NCBI GenBank assembly: GCA_030704615.1
Contig: CM060733.1
Coordinates: forward strand, 18,910,001-18,974,000
From: Takakia lepidozioides
Taxonomy: Eukaryota > Streptophyta > Takakiopsida > Takakiales > Takakiaceae
Reading direction: 5' to 3'
DNA: 64,000 nucleotides
In this document: in pieces, positions 38,064 to 50,290 of the stretch
Numbering within the stretch: position 1 is the stretch's first letter
How the letters are laid out: every line of letters begins with the position of its first letter
Notes under the pieces: generated by a model
Seen by the model: only the letters and a program-made list of their open reading frames with translations
Database searches by the model: none
Told to the model about the DNA's origin: nothing
Position numbers and translations under genes: made by a program

Positions 38064-41000
38064 TCAGTTGCTTGCGGCCTTTGACCTCTTCTCTTCTTCC
38101 AACTTTGCCTTGATGAGGGAGTAGCCAGCAACACCAGCAATGGCAATTGCAGTACCAATGCCAGTCTGAGTAGAAATTTTATTGCCTGCGGTGACAAGCA
38201 TCATATTCAAAAGATTGATCAAGATCAAGTAATCTCCTCACCCCTGCGTTCATGGATAAACTTACCTTTAATGTACATAATCACTAAGCAAATCACTTCC
38301 AATTTTCTCTCACGGGTGGCCGAACAAAATGGCCTACTTGGAGGCACTTCTGAAATTGGCAACTCACATGCCCTATAAGAGACTAGTACAATTGTGCCAA
38401 CAAAGTGAAAACCCCACCTTAGGCAGTTTGATGCTACACTTAAGCTGAACAACAACAAAGCTGAGAGGAAGACACACAAAACATGATGCCTACCCTGATG
38501 AAGGAAGATAAAGGAGTCCTACAATGTAAATACAAAAGAATCCATATGACAATCTACTGGACCCTAAGCTGTAGCCAACATTATAGCACACAAATGATTG
38601 ATGAACCAAACACTGGAGGATTTATCTGTATAAGTGTCAAGTTAAACCCTGAAATCAAGAGTGATTTTAGGATAAAAATAAAGATGAGACAATATGCGTG
38701 ACGAGCGCAAAAGAGAAAAAACCTACAGAACAACAAATGGAGAGTCCATTGCAGAGTACAAGACAAGAATAAGTGAAAGATGGTACAACTTACCAAATAC
38801 AATAATTGAAAAGCCAATGACAAACACCCGCTTCAGAACGTTACCAACAGCATGGGTAAGTGGTGCTACTCTCTCCAACGTGTTGTTAGCAAGCTGCAAT
38901 GCCAATCAAAAGACATGCAGTCAAAAGAGGTTAACTTGGATATGTTCGACACTCTCAGTGAAATGTCCTGTCTGCTAGGCCACAGCAAAGCTTGCACTGA
39001 CATAGAACCATGGCTTTAGTGCAAGCACCTGTGAAGCCTGTTAATTGCACATTGTGGCAGAGGCCTATTGTGAACGGGTGGCTTGTTGGATTTTTTATCC
39101 TCTGTCTTATTGGCATCAAGGAGGATTTGCAAGGTTTCACACATAAAACGAGCAAGGTCGCCACATATACATCACTCCATTACAAGAGTGCAGCTGTCAA
39201 TCAAAGACCATTAGGCTTCAACAGCAGGCACGTGATGAAGATTGGCTCAATATGCATACCTGATTATAAAGATGATAAAACATGCCAACCCAGAAGAGGT
39301 CTGTCACAAATTTGTTCAAGCCAACCTTGGCTATCCCATCAGCAAACCCAGACTGCAAGAGTTGTGGGCCCTCAATCTGCACAAAGTAGGGTAAGGAATA
39401 AGACACAGTTCATAGAATTCTTGGGCAACCAGTCTGTAACTTGGAAAAATGTAGCAACCCTGCCAAGTACAGAAAGATACTTGAGACAAAGCCTGATTAA
39501 CATCACTTTGATCCTTCAATTGTGCTTGTTATAAAGCAGGGGAAGGCTCACATCCACACCAAGCCTGCTTAGAACTTTAAAATTGCACAATTTATTATTC
39601 CAGCCTGCCTTTATTCCAATGTCTTGTAAGCTACACCTATTTGCAAACTGAGGTACAACAAGAAAATGATCATTTCATAAATCCAATAAGCTGATTCTTT
39701 TGCATATGAAGGTGCCAATCTCAGTTCCAGACATTAAAATTAGAAAGAAACTCACCAAAATGGCAGGAGGAATGCAGAAAAGCAACGAGAGTATTGAGAT
39801 GTACGCATACACATTGGTGCTGTCCATCCCCGTCTACACACCACCAAGTACTTTTTGTCAATTTGCAGTAGAACTGTTTATGGGCCAACTATAGATAGGG
39901 CACTACATTGTGGTAAAGCAAGAGACAGAAAAAGCCGCTCTCAATATTGGTTCAATAGATTTGAGATAAGGTATACGTGGTTAACCTCAGTCCCTGATAA
40001 TAGTAAATACTATGCTGGCAAACTCCACCTAGCGTGCAGAGAACTCCTATTTGTCAAGCACCCCTCCAAACTGCATACCATATCAAGTTTCCTCACCTTG
40101 ACATCCATGTCCCTCAAGGGATGATACCTTTCCACTGAAGATCTCACAAAGAATTATCTCTAGTTTTTGTTCACAAAAAGAAACAAACAAACAAACTTCA
40201 TGATGCATTGTTCTCAGAAAGACAGCACCCTGCTACATACCATAGCCTTCTTTGAGTAGATGTTTCTGTACGTGAAAGCCACATTTGCAGTCATGGCACT
40301 TATAAAACCCTTCCAGTTGAATGATAGCTCAGTCATCGATGCCATTGAGACACCTATGAGGGAAAGAACAGTCTTATTAGAATCCAGAATCATTGTCCAT
40401 TTGAGTGTTCCAAATACATTATCACCAAACATAAAGTGCCCAAGTCAGAGCTTCAGCATCTCTCGGAAAAACTAGCATGCATAACTTAACGTGTTTCAAC
40501 TCCAATAATGGAGCAATAAGAAAGAGTCACATTCCAGAAAAATATGTTTAGATTCACATGCACGATCATACTATTAGAAGAACAGAAAGTTTCGAAGTAT
40601 TCCAAGAGACTTCCCTTCAAAACAGAACAGAAACACAGACGTGAGCACAATGCAGGAAAAAGTATCACAGGTGCTGACAGCCGGTAAGCTCAAAAGCCTT
40701 AACTCACCGAAGACAATGGGTGCCAAAGACAGCCAAAGGGTGGGAGGAATGCTTTGTCCCAGAATAAATTGAGAGGCCGCCGCATTGAAGAAAGGCTCCA
40801 ATGCTGTGGGCACCAAGAAAGAAACAGGCAGTTAAAGGTGGTCAATTCAAGCCCATTGCAAATGCGATTCCAGCTTTTTGCATAGAAGAAGTCCTGCTTG
40901 AGAGCAAGCATGTACAACTAAGCTCAAAATTCTGTAGATAATGAGTATGAACATAATTGGATAAGTACTGCACACGGCGACAGACTAGATACATAAACAG

Positions 41001-43635
41001 TACTTTCCACATTTTAAACTACCAAAATCATATCGATTCTAGTTAGAATTAACCTTGTGCACTCTGCAATCAACATGAGTGTGAGGCAAGTGCTGTAGAA
41101 GCCATTTGACCACACTAACCTTTGATTGTATGGGTGAAGGAAACCGCAACTGCTGCAAATGAGACATTGGTCATTACATGTCCCAACGCATGGCAAAAGG
41201 ATACTGGCAGCAGCAGCAGCAAGAGCTCCTTGTCAATCGGCTGCAGTGGATCTCATCATTGACAATGACACACACAGAATCACAGCCTTGAAAAGAATGA
41301 GGTGAACTTGTCCTCAGAAAACTCTGACAGAAGACGGCAAACAAGAACCAAAATCAAGAGGTGTACATAGGCTTGCACACGATGCGGTCGTTGTTCATGA
41401 CATGCATGTATGATACTGAATAGTTATTGTGCCACTACATCATGTCAGTGTTATTTTATTTCAAGAGAGGTGTCCATAAGTGGGACATCATGGAGAGGTT
41501 CTCAAGCATTATAAGCCCTTAAGACCATTCCACCATACCCTAATGGCAAACCCCTCTGTAAAAAGTTGACAAGCCCACTTGAGGTTTGCCAAAAGGCTGA
41601 GTTCTTACTAGGACGCATGCAAGTCAACGAAAACAGCCCAACAGAAGATATGAGGGCTAGATATAAATACACCAGCCAATCTGGCTGATACATAAGCTTT
41701 AGAAGGTCCCCATTGTTGTTAGGAAAGGCACAGATGTTACTTACGGCCCGTTTAGGAGTCCCCAGTGCCCAGCAGATAGCACAATACACCACACCAACCA
41801 ACAGGTGTATGACAGAAACAAAACTGCAACCACAGCCACAGAAATGGAGTTCTCTGCTGAGAAATTGAAGAACAGGTGCAAACCAATCATGTTTAGCTTC
41901 AATAGCACAAGAAGAAGCACACTAGATATTGAGGCACTGGCAACAAAATGTAGTCTGCAAAAAAAGCCTTCATAGGTTAGGTGAAAATGTACACCAGCCA
42001 CTTGCAAACTTTATGTGGAACATAAGGTGAGTCTCAATATTTTGCCAACCCTACCTCCCCTAAGTAAATGACAGACTCAAGTACATAAATGTAAAACCTG
42101 CACAAGTTGCATGGACAGCAATCTCTAACAAACAATCAATGGCATCTACATTACTCCAACTTCCATAACCTTGTGATAAATCCCAAGTGTGTATGCAACC
42201 GAGAATTGGAAATAAACTTACTAGGGATATGGAAAATAATTGTAGATTTTCTTGTTCAAGATGTTGAAAATGACATTCAAGAAGTACCTGTAGCAGAGAT
42301 CACAAGATACAGGTCCGTTAGGTGTCTCTAGCTTATCCAGATCTCTGTGAACCTGATATCACAAGAACTGCTCTTATCTATGTGCAGCACATTTTATGAG
42401 AAAACCTAATGTTATCAATTAATTCAACAACCCACTCAACAAAATCCTCAACTCCTGTTGGAGAAAGAAACTTGATGCCGTGACCGAACTTTCAAGGAAG
42501 ACATAACTAAGATATGATCCCCGCCCTAAACTGCCAATCTCCTTGACATTGAGAGAGGATGGATTTTGATCGAGGAGAATACTAAGGCTGTATCACCTGA
42601 GGAGGTGATTTGACCGAAATGCAAAGAAGTATCGATCTATTGTCTCAAGCCCGTAACAAGTGAAAAACAAACTAATCAGAAGAGTCAACTAGCCATATCC
42701 AGAGTCCCAAAAGCTAACCAACTTCAACTACTAACTTCCGACCCCGTCATCAACTATCAGCACTGATCATTTAAACCAGCCAATCACCTTATCACAAAGA
42801 AATATGCTTATAAAATTGAAATGTTAGACTTACCAATTGAAAAAGAAGAATCCAGTCACCAAGGAAGGGTACTTAGCGGAGAAAGATTCGACAGGACCAG
42901 AACTCTTTGCAACTCTGCACATAGCCAAGAATCTTCCGAATGACCGGGACGCCGCATCCAGCTACAAATATTTCTCAAACATTCACCTCCAGTCACAACT
43001 ACACAGCAACTGTACATCTTCTCTATGCGCATGCGAAGTCTCCTACAATATCATGCATAATTTCAGGTACAATTGAATATACGAAGCTCCTTCTTGCACC
43101 AACGAGTATCCTTCGTCAAACAGAAGCAGTCTGGGAGCCATATGATCCATTCGCCTGGAGCGAATCGTAGAGAACCAAGAAGACATTGTCTTCACTCTGA
43201 CAAGATGTGCAAATCCAAATCCAATCAAAGAATGCAAGTATGTGTCTGAAGTTACTCGGGCACTGGAGCTCCCTCAGCATCGGAAGCTGCGGCCATGCAG
43301 ACAGGAGATGTAACCTGCTTAACTGCCGGGCCATTCAGGCTCCTCTTCAAAGGGACAAAAGGAAGGTCCCGCACAGTAACAGGCTTGGCAAGAAACGATG
43401 ATTGAAACGCTGGAAGCTTCACACTGATCTGGCTTGGTTTCCTCAAGCCCTGCATTCCATGTGCTTCCGCGGCCAGCAACGATCTTGCCTTCAAACCACA
43501 TGCCCGCGGCACACTCCATGAGCTACGACCTCTGATTGCTCCAAATCCTATCTGGGACTCCAAAACTCGCTCACTTGCCATCGATGAGGACACCCCCGCA
43601 CAGGGCACAGACGCAAGCGCAGCCATCGCACGCAA
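38064..43635 (-). CDS. TPT: Triose-phosphate/phosphate translocator, chloroplast inner envelope (11 exons, 450 aa)
   Basis: Exchanges stromal triose phosphates or 3-phosphoglycerate for cytosolic phosphate across the inner envelope. Exons: 43635..43256, 42914..42834, 42287..42222, 41823..41745, 41240..41120, 40803..40708, 40353..40241, 39833..39756, 39376..39260, 38893..38794, 38185..38064 (1353 nt, all GT-AG, phases consistent). Exon 1 is a long Ser/Ala-rich transit region. The carrier follows: [119 protein letters not shown] and [20 protein letters not shown]. The HTIK lysine and the Lys-Arg pair in NVLKR, known phosphate-binding positions of the plastid translocators, are intact. TPT is favoured over PPT, GPT or XPT by the LVTGFFFF...YNYFPYPYFVS and EGPQLLQ blocks. 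The C-terminus is [11 protein letters not shown]. Confidence 0.96.
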
Positions 43636-43979
43636 GCTTCAGGAATCCCAAGCTTCAGGAATCCCTGACAATTGCTCGCAGATCGTGAGCCGAGTGACGA
43701 GAGTCCTGCTCCGCACACGCATCCCCAAGCCTATATCGCATCTTCCCCACCTTCCGGGTCCGCGCACCCGCATTGCACCGGCCCGCTGTCGTCCTAGGGC
43801 AGCCTTGGAAAATTTTCCCAACACCAGCGTTGAAATTTGGCGATCTGCCCGTTGATTTTGGCACTGTGGGATAGAAAAACAAGTTTGGGCAATACTAAAA
43901 GGACCAATGGCAAGCCCCCTTCCAGGATGATGGGTCACCTCCACAAGTTTGGATGGTGGTAACAAGTAACAACCTCATC
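43636..43979. promoter_or_regulatory. Upstream region of TPT
   Basis: GC-rich from about 43660 to 43800, immediately upstream of the TPT start. A 15-base word, AAGCTTCAGGAATCC, is duplicated at 43632-43665. No individual promoter box can be named with confidence. Confidence 0.35.
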
Positions 43980-44184
43980 TTTTTCTACTATCTTGAAGGG
44001 TGAAATAGTATTTATAAGGAACTCCCCATAGCCACCCCTCACAAAACAGGGCCCTTAATTCTAGTGAAGAGGTGCCAAGTCTAAGGGAAGGGGGAGAAGA
44101 TGATACACACCCGACAAAGTAGTAGGATTTGAGCCCAGAATCACCTGGGTGGCACTTAGTGCTGTATCCAACTGAGCTACCTAC
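43980..44184 (-). mobile_element. tRNA-derived SINE, same family as 3886-4263
   Basis: Minus strand from 44184: GTAGGTAGCTCAGTTGGATA (box A), then CCACCCAGGTGATTCTGGGC and TCAAATCCTACTAC (box B region), then CTTCTCCCCCTTCCC and a body ending near 43980. The head and the downstream C-rich word match the copy at 4190-4263. It sits just upstream of the TPT promoter region, on the same strand as TPT. Confidence 0.75.
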
Positions 44185-44217
44185 TCAGATAGTGATCCAA
44201 GGCTACCACTTTTTCTT

Positions 44218-44394
44218 ATTTATTTTGGTAAAAGGGGACTCCACCCCATAGAAAAGGTGGAAAAAATAACCACCATGAGGCCCGCACTCAAGCTACCCTT
44301 GAACATAAGTAAGGGAATAGAGAGAAGACTTCGGCCAGAGCCTGCCTAACTAAGAGCCACTTCACTTGCGGCTACTACCCCCTTTGTAAGGGAA
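44218..44394 (-). mobile_element. Retroposon combining the LINE hairpin tail with the GGTGG...CCACC module
   Basis: On the minus strand the order is a diverged hairpin tail (AGTAGCCGCAAGTGAAGTGG, CTCTTAGTTAGGC, GGCCGAAGTCTTCTCTC), then TATTCCCTTACTTATG, then GGTGGTTATTTTTTCCACC, then a GGGGTGGAGTCCCC word and an A-rich end. The two modules found separately elsewhere are adjacent here. This could be one composite element or an insertion of one into the other. Confidence 0.6.
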
Positions 44395-45300
44395 CATATA
44401 GGAGGATGGCGGAGAGCTCCGCTGGCCCAGAATGTGGATGAGACTTAACCGTTTATGAGCCTCCTTTCCTTCTGTCCCCTCCCCTCGGTTTTTCGTTTCT
44501 CCTTCTAGCGAAGGCCTTTTCTCTCTGTATTGTTGTTTTCCTTCATCCGTTGTGTCTCATGAACAATTTGTGGTTCGCTTCTTCATCTCATTCCTCCGTT
44601 GCTTCTGATGAAGGGTCTTGTGATTCATCTCTTCATCATCTTATTTTCTTCCTCTCGTTCATTCATATCCTCCTCTCTAAATTTAGGTTAGGGCTCTCCT
44701 CCTGGTGGCGGCCCTGCAGGCGTGCTGATTCATGTTCTTCATGACTCTACGAATATTTGTCGGCGCTCTAATCTCTATGGCGCCTTGCCGGTCTTTCTTC
44801 GAACGTCGTGTTGCATTGTGGAAGGGTGTTTCCTTCTTTAATTCTGGCACCTTGATGATGTTGTCCCATCCGCCTCCTGCCCCACCGAGTAACTATCTTC
44901 GTTCTCTCCCGGAGATAGTGCTCATTTTGGTGCCTTTGTCGGCTCCATCCTGCCCAACCATCATGACATTTCTGATCCCCTTAGTTTTGACAACAGCGGA
45001 GGTCCCTAAGACGGCTATAGAGACAATGGTCTACCACGCACTGTGGTTGCCTGAAGCGGCAAGGATCCCGAAATCTATCAAACTCCCCTCCCTTGATGGC
45101 CTTCATTTCTGTTGTCGCTCAAGAAGATGTGCTCTCTATTGATTGCCACCACTGCCACCGTGAAGGGCACATGAAAGCTGATTGCCCATAGGTCCATAAA
45201 AAGGGTCAATTCAGATGTTCTCGCTTCTCACAAACTTGGTAATGTTGATATTAATAGTCGGAAAGATGTGTAGGTGGCTGGTAAGGAATAGGCTCAATTC
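44395..45300 (+). pseudogene. LINE ORF1 remnant with CCHC zinc knuckle
   Basis: A degenerate plus-strand coding region (for example the frame at 44732-45142) precedes CHHCHREGHMKADC at about 45144-45185. That is a perfect CX2CX4HX4C zinc knuckle of the kind found in plant LINE ORF1 and gag proteins. Frameshifts separate the knuckle from the upstream frame. LINE ORF1 is favoured over gag because no protease or pol follows, but this is an inference. Confidence 0.5.
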
Positions 45301-46755
45301 CTCACCCTTTGAACAACCGCATGCTCAGGTTGGACTAAAGCGCAATTAATCACATTTTCCTTTGTATTTTTCAAAAAATAGATTGAGGAGACGGCAAAAA
45401 CACATCATTAATTGCCACTTTACAACCCATTATAATATTTCATTTTAATGTACTATTTCGAGCACTTCATTTAAAGCAGTAAAGCAGTGGTTGCGCCAAC
45501 TTCCGCAATCGCAATTGCCACTGGGTTGCAGTATTTATTGACACATATAGTTAAGAAGCTATGAAAAGACTTGAAAAGTATATTCTATCCAATGTATATT
45601 CCAAATTTGAATTTTATAATAAGGTAAATCAAATTTATGATTTTTCAATCTAGGATATGTAAATTTGCATCAATTGTTTTTTAAAGGCCTGACATAGGCC
45701 AGATATATTGGTAATGAGGAAAACATAACCTCACATGAGAAAGGGGACACCGCCCCGTAACAAAAAAAAAAAACTATTATTTTAATGGACATGGGATAGA
45801 GGCCCTGGAAATTTTTATTTTTTTTAAAGACACATAAAAGACAAATAAAGTACTAAGGATTTAAAACCTAATTACTTTTTTTTTTTTCAAATGTTTCAAA
45901 GTTAATGGTTTAAGGTTATTTTCTACGTATTCCCGTTCATGTTCGTCTTATGTTCATTTCTTGCTTCCACATTTTAGTCATTCTTTCACTTGCACATTCT
46001 CGAAAGGTCATGGCTACAAGTTCTAGTTCAAGTGCTAGCATCCATATACAAAGGGCCAATCCAATTGACATTCTAGTCAATAGGCATTTTAGCGAGTATG
46101 CTTATTTTAAATGGAAACATAGTGGCAAGAGAGTGCGAGATGGGAAGAGAATTGTTGTAGTGCACAGATAGGTTCCAAAAGGTGTGACAAAAGATGAGGG
46201 TTAGCAAGAAGATTTGGAGTGGAACAAGTTCAAGCTATTTCATGAGTTTATAGAGGAGATGAGAATCATAAGAGATAATATGCCCAACAGCATCACAATC
46301 ACCTATTTGAGTTTGTAGAGAGTTGGATGCGCCACCGACATTCCAGTTCAACAGAAAAAACACCTTGCATCGGGGAGAAGCCCAAAGGAATCAACTTGGC
46401 ACAGTGATACAAAGATCATGGTTTGGAGTGGCCCGTGAAGTTGATCACCATTTCCCAAACCTCACAGATGCATATCTAGTTGAAGTGCTTGGATTAGGAT
46501 TAGAGTTATTATTTAAATTGCATAATCTAATAGGATAAGTCTTTATTTGTAGGTCTAGAACACCAATAATAATAATAATATTTGACGCCTCCCGACGCAA
46601 GCGTAAATTATGGTGTCTCTTCACCCCGAAAGGGTTATTGTCTTTCGTTAGGAAAGTGGACACCTTTGTGACACACCTTTGTGACACCAATCGGTGGAGT
46701 GAAATCAATAGTATGTAGACTCAAAAAATAGGTTTTCAGAAACAAATCTCAACAA
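45301..46755. other. Repeat-derived spacer
   Basis: Contains two diverged GGGGACA...GGCCC words at about 45741-45757 and 45791-45814, next to A- or T-runs, like the retroposon modules elsewhere. A plus frame at 45950-46171 (Ser-rich start, then LVNRHFSEYAYFKWKHSGKR) continues degenerately but is not recognised. An (AAT)n run lies near 46566-46580, and CACCTTTGTGACA is duplicated at 46660-46686. Confidence 0.4.
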
Positions 46756-46959
46756 ATGAGAGGTCAATGGACTGATGATGCTCTTGAAGAAGCAATGGAT
46801 GCAGTGGAATCTGGCAACATCAACATGAGAGGAGCTAGTCGTCATTGGCACATTCCAGTAAGTTCATTGGCTGACCACTTAAATGGAAGAACAAAACAAA
46901 GGAAGATTGGGCCTAAAGGTGTGCTTACAGCAGATGAAGAAAAACAACTGGTAGATTGA
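46756..46959 (+). pseudogene. Pogo/Tigger-like transposase N-terminal fragment
   Basis: The frame reads MRGQWTDDALEEAMDAVESG, then NMRGASRHWHIPVSSLADHL, then NGRTKQRKIGPKGVLTADEE and KQLVD, ending in TGA where W would be expected. This matches the psq-type helix-turn-helix followed by the start of the second (CENP-B/Tc5-type) HTH of pogo-superfamily transposases. The DDE catalytic domain is not recognisable downstream, so only the DNA-binding N-terminus remains. A domesticated gene is unlikely because of the stop codon and the lack of flanking exons. Confidence 0.7.
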
Positions 46960-48080
46960 TGAAATGGACAGTAACAACTGCTGGAGTCAATATCTTGTCC
47001 ACAAGACAAAAAAGTCAGACCATACGTACCAGGAGGTGGAAAGAACTAACCAAAGGGCTATTGCTCGCAAGTGTGATAGTGTTTTGCCATTTGTAGAGGT
47101 AATTGCTAGGATTCAGGAACAATGGAGAGATAATAAAAAGGGATTTCTCACTGCATCAACTAATACTATGCCTTGAGAAAGAAAAATGGTTTGCTAGGAC
47201 ACAACCAACACATACCTTAGTAGTGATCTTGCACTTGTAGCTTGTAAGTTGGAAACGCCAGAGCTTAGAATAGAAGAAACACAATCTTTCCACCTACGTC
47301 TGTACCTACATGCCAAGCAAGAACGAGGGGGAAGGAATGGAGTGGTATTATACACAGCAAAACCAAAAAATGGTGGCCAAGAGTATCTTGGCATGCGTTG
47401 ACAGTCCTTGTGAAAGCACCTGAAGAATATGACCAAGAAGCTGATGACGATTGACGCGATGTCTTAATTGTGACAACAACAACACGACTGCTGAAGTCTA
47501 TTTTTCTCTCGAGATCCAAGTTGAGAAGCAGCAGACCTGAAAACATTAGATTAGACATCGATGAAGTTAAAACACGGCTGAGACATAAGTTGCTCATAGT
47601 TTCTTAGACGCTAGTTTCTTTGTCACCAACTAATACATACCTTTACGACCTCTGGCCTCTCTGGCCTCTCAAGCTGAACCTAAAAAAGATGTTTGAAATA
47701 ACAAACTATCTAGATGTCGATACAACAATACGTCATGTACACCGAGATATGACAGAAATGTGAAATGTGATAGGGCGCAGTTGCATACCTCACCACTTGT
47801 ACTCTAACCTCTCCTCTCTAAGACTGCATTTCTCTCGCATTTCCACGAAGTAAACTTGAAAATGATGCTTCAGTGAGTAAAACGCCTCTTCATATTTCAA
47901 CGCATTAACATGAAAGAAAAGAAGGTGAGGCGTTAGTGACAAAATGTCAAGGCATAGTATTAGTTAATATATGATATTAGTCATACGTTGCAGCTAACCC
48001 CCCGATCTGACCTCGACTTCATCACGTCGGGAGCTTAAGGGGGGGAGAGAAAGAGAGAGTTCCTTCTCTCCTGAACCTTT
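46960..48080. other. Spacer, possibly decayed transposon
   Basis: Frames downstream of the Pogo-like fragment (47197-47436 in both orientations) could be degenerate transposase, but no motif is recognisable. A GA-rich tract (GGGGGGAGAGAAAGAGAGAG) occurs at 48039-48058. Confidence 0.35.
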
Positions 48081-48086
48081 TTGAAA

Positions 48087-48505
48087 AAGGCAAAGAAATC
48101 CATGGTGACGTCCTAAGAGCTGGAATTGTATCAGATGTCATTCTGAACCCTACCTTGGTGGACATGTAATTCAAAAGCGGGTGCAACAAGGTGATTTAAC
48201 TAGATGTAGTGGCTGAACGAGATGTGGTGTTGTGGAACGTGATGAATGCATGATATGCACAGGAGGGGTGCGGGATGAAGGCTTTGGCATAGAGACCTAT
48301 GAGCAAATGATGCGGGGAGGGTTGAAGTTGGACTAGATTATGTTCGTTTGTGTTTATAATGCATGAATAACCATGCAAGAGCCCTCGAAAAAAGCAAAGA
48401 GTTCCATGGTGATGTTGTCAAAGCTAGGGTCATATCAGATGTCATTCTGAACAGTACCCACGTCAACATGTATGTCAAATGTGGGAGCAACGAGATCTGT
48501 TATTA
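48087..48505 (+). pseudogene. Two consecutive PPR pseudogene fragments
   Basis: The first copy (about 48087-48340) reads KEIHGDVLRAGIVSDVILNP, TLVDM, stop, then AERDVVLWNVMNA, stop, YAQEG. The second (about 48378-48505) reads ALEKSKEFHGDVVKARVISD, then VILNSTHVNMYVKCGSNEI. Both match the same part of a plant pentatricopeptide repeat protein (KEIHGDV..AG..SDVIL...LV.MY.KCG). PPR proteins bind organellar RNA. Stop codons and truncation show both are dead. Their tandem arrangement suggests a duplicated segment, not two neighbouring repeats of one protein. Confidence 0.8.
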
Positions 48506-49593
48506 TTATTATTGTTTTTTTTCTTTTTGTTTGCCTCTCTCTCTCCCTACTTAGGCCAAGGAAGACGGGGGAGGGAGGGAGAGAGCAGCAGCAGCAGTTG
48601 CTGCACACAAATCACCCCCATTTTTTTCGTTTAATTTCTTCTTGTTTTGGTTTAAGTGGCAATAGCAGCGGCAACATCACAATTGATAGAACAAGGCACC
48701 TTCCTCAACACATTTCAGCCTATCAATGGAAAATAAATTTTATATTAATTTTTACTTGTCACACAAGTTTTTTTGAATTTTTTTGAAATCTGATCTATAA
48801 ATTGTCCATAATTTTGTATTAAAAATTAGACATAAATAAAAGGTTTACTGGCTCTGCCTTCCTAAGGCAAGACTACGCAATGGGTTTCAGCTGCTTTAGC
48901 ACCGATACTTTCGATTAGACTTCCAATTCGATTGAGACAGTTGTCAAGAGAATATTCCGTCTTTTAATGAATGACATCCGTTCAACTTCTTGTGCATGCC
49001 ATAAATGAAAGTCCATTGGATATTACCGTGCGTGCCACCTGGGTGATTCAGGGCTCAAATCCTATTACCTTGATATTTAGACTAATTATGTGATCTTCCA
49101 AATTTTTACTACCTATTCATAATTACTATATGGCAGGGCTTGCATGAATTCCATGCATTTATTATATTCACTGAATGAACACATGAATACATACAACAGG
49201 GTGTAGTTATTCATTAATTATATTTTTTATATAAATATTGTAGGGGTTTTAACAATTTTCTTAAAATATGTATACATATGATAAATTCATGAATTAAGCT
49301 ATATACATGGGTATTGTTTATTGGCTGATGCACGCACGTGATATGGTCTTTTTATGAAGAGTGCACCGCCCAGGCTCATATTATAGTTCTCAACAATAAT
49401 CAATAACAAATAATTACCATCTCCAACTATGCAACTCTAATTTGATGCATAGTACCTGCCTTTATGAACTTGATGACAAGCAATTAAGTTCAATTCAACT
49501 CAAAGGGTTCTGCACCTCTTCTTTTTTTCAAAAATATTTTAAAGAAAAAATGTTAAGCCAACAAAAATGGTATCAATAGAAGCATAATACTAA
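48506..49593. mobile_element. AT-rich spacer with a SINE fragment (49024-49073)
   Basis: The plus strand at 49024-49073 contains CGTGCCACCTGGGTGATTCA and GGGCTCAAATCCTATTACC. This is the 3' half of the tRNA-like head (box B side) of the SINE family at 3886-4263 and 43980-44184. The rest is AT-rich. A (TTA)n tract and a (GCA)n tract occur near 48500-48515 and 48583-48597. No gene is supported. Confidence 0.55.
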
Positions 49594-49598
49594 TGTGT

Positions 49599-50144
49599 TG
49601 TCACGGATATAGCCCAAAGGAACTTACTACGCATAAATACCAAAAGTTACTAAATTACCATGTTACCAAAAGTTACCGTGATCTACCATGATTTACCATT
49701 AGTTACCAAGTTACCGGGAGTTTATCAAATTATCAGGAGTAACTTGGGAAACTGCTCAGGAAGTTTCCTTGGAAGAAACTCTCCATCAAGATACCTCTTT
49801 TGTTTAAAGAAACTTCTCCATCAAGAAACCTCATAGTAGCCAATATATATAGGAGGCGAGGTTGGACACCCTTCAGTCTCGCCAACACCAGTTCAAACTA
49901 TTCTTGTTTTCAGTTCCCAGTACTTTAGCCCAGTTTCCAGTATCTGGTACTCCAGTCCAGTTTCTAGCATTCTAATATTCAAGTCGTATTCCAATATCTT
50001 GTACTCTTGTTCATTGTTATAAAGATCATCTTGATTCTTATTTACTCATCGTGCATTCGGCTACGCCGACTTGGACTTCTTGTCTAGTCTTGTACCTCTA
50101 GTCTGATCTCTTGTTTGTGTTCAATCATGTTCTCGTCCTTGACA
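49599..50144 (+). repeat. 5' LTR
   Basis: 546 bp, starting TG and ending CA, with many GTTACC or TTACC words in the first 150 bp and a likely TATA-like stretch (AATATATATAGGAGGCGAG) near 49841. It aligns along its length with 53107-53654. The sequence just after it (TTTGGCGAGACTAAAG) is the presumed primer-binding region. The tRNA used is not identified. Confidence 0.9.
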
Positions 50145-50290
50145 GTTTGGCGAGACTAAAGTTTGTTCCTTAGTTAGTTAAGATGGAATTGACAAAGACT
50201 TTGCGAAGCAACACAATTTAACGCTCTTAAGAAAGAAATTATCGGCCCCTGTTGAAGTCATCGATGAACGACCGTTAGCATCAGGAAATA

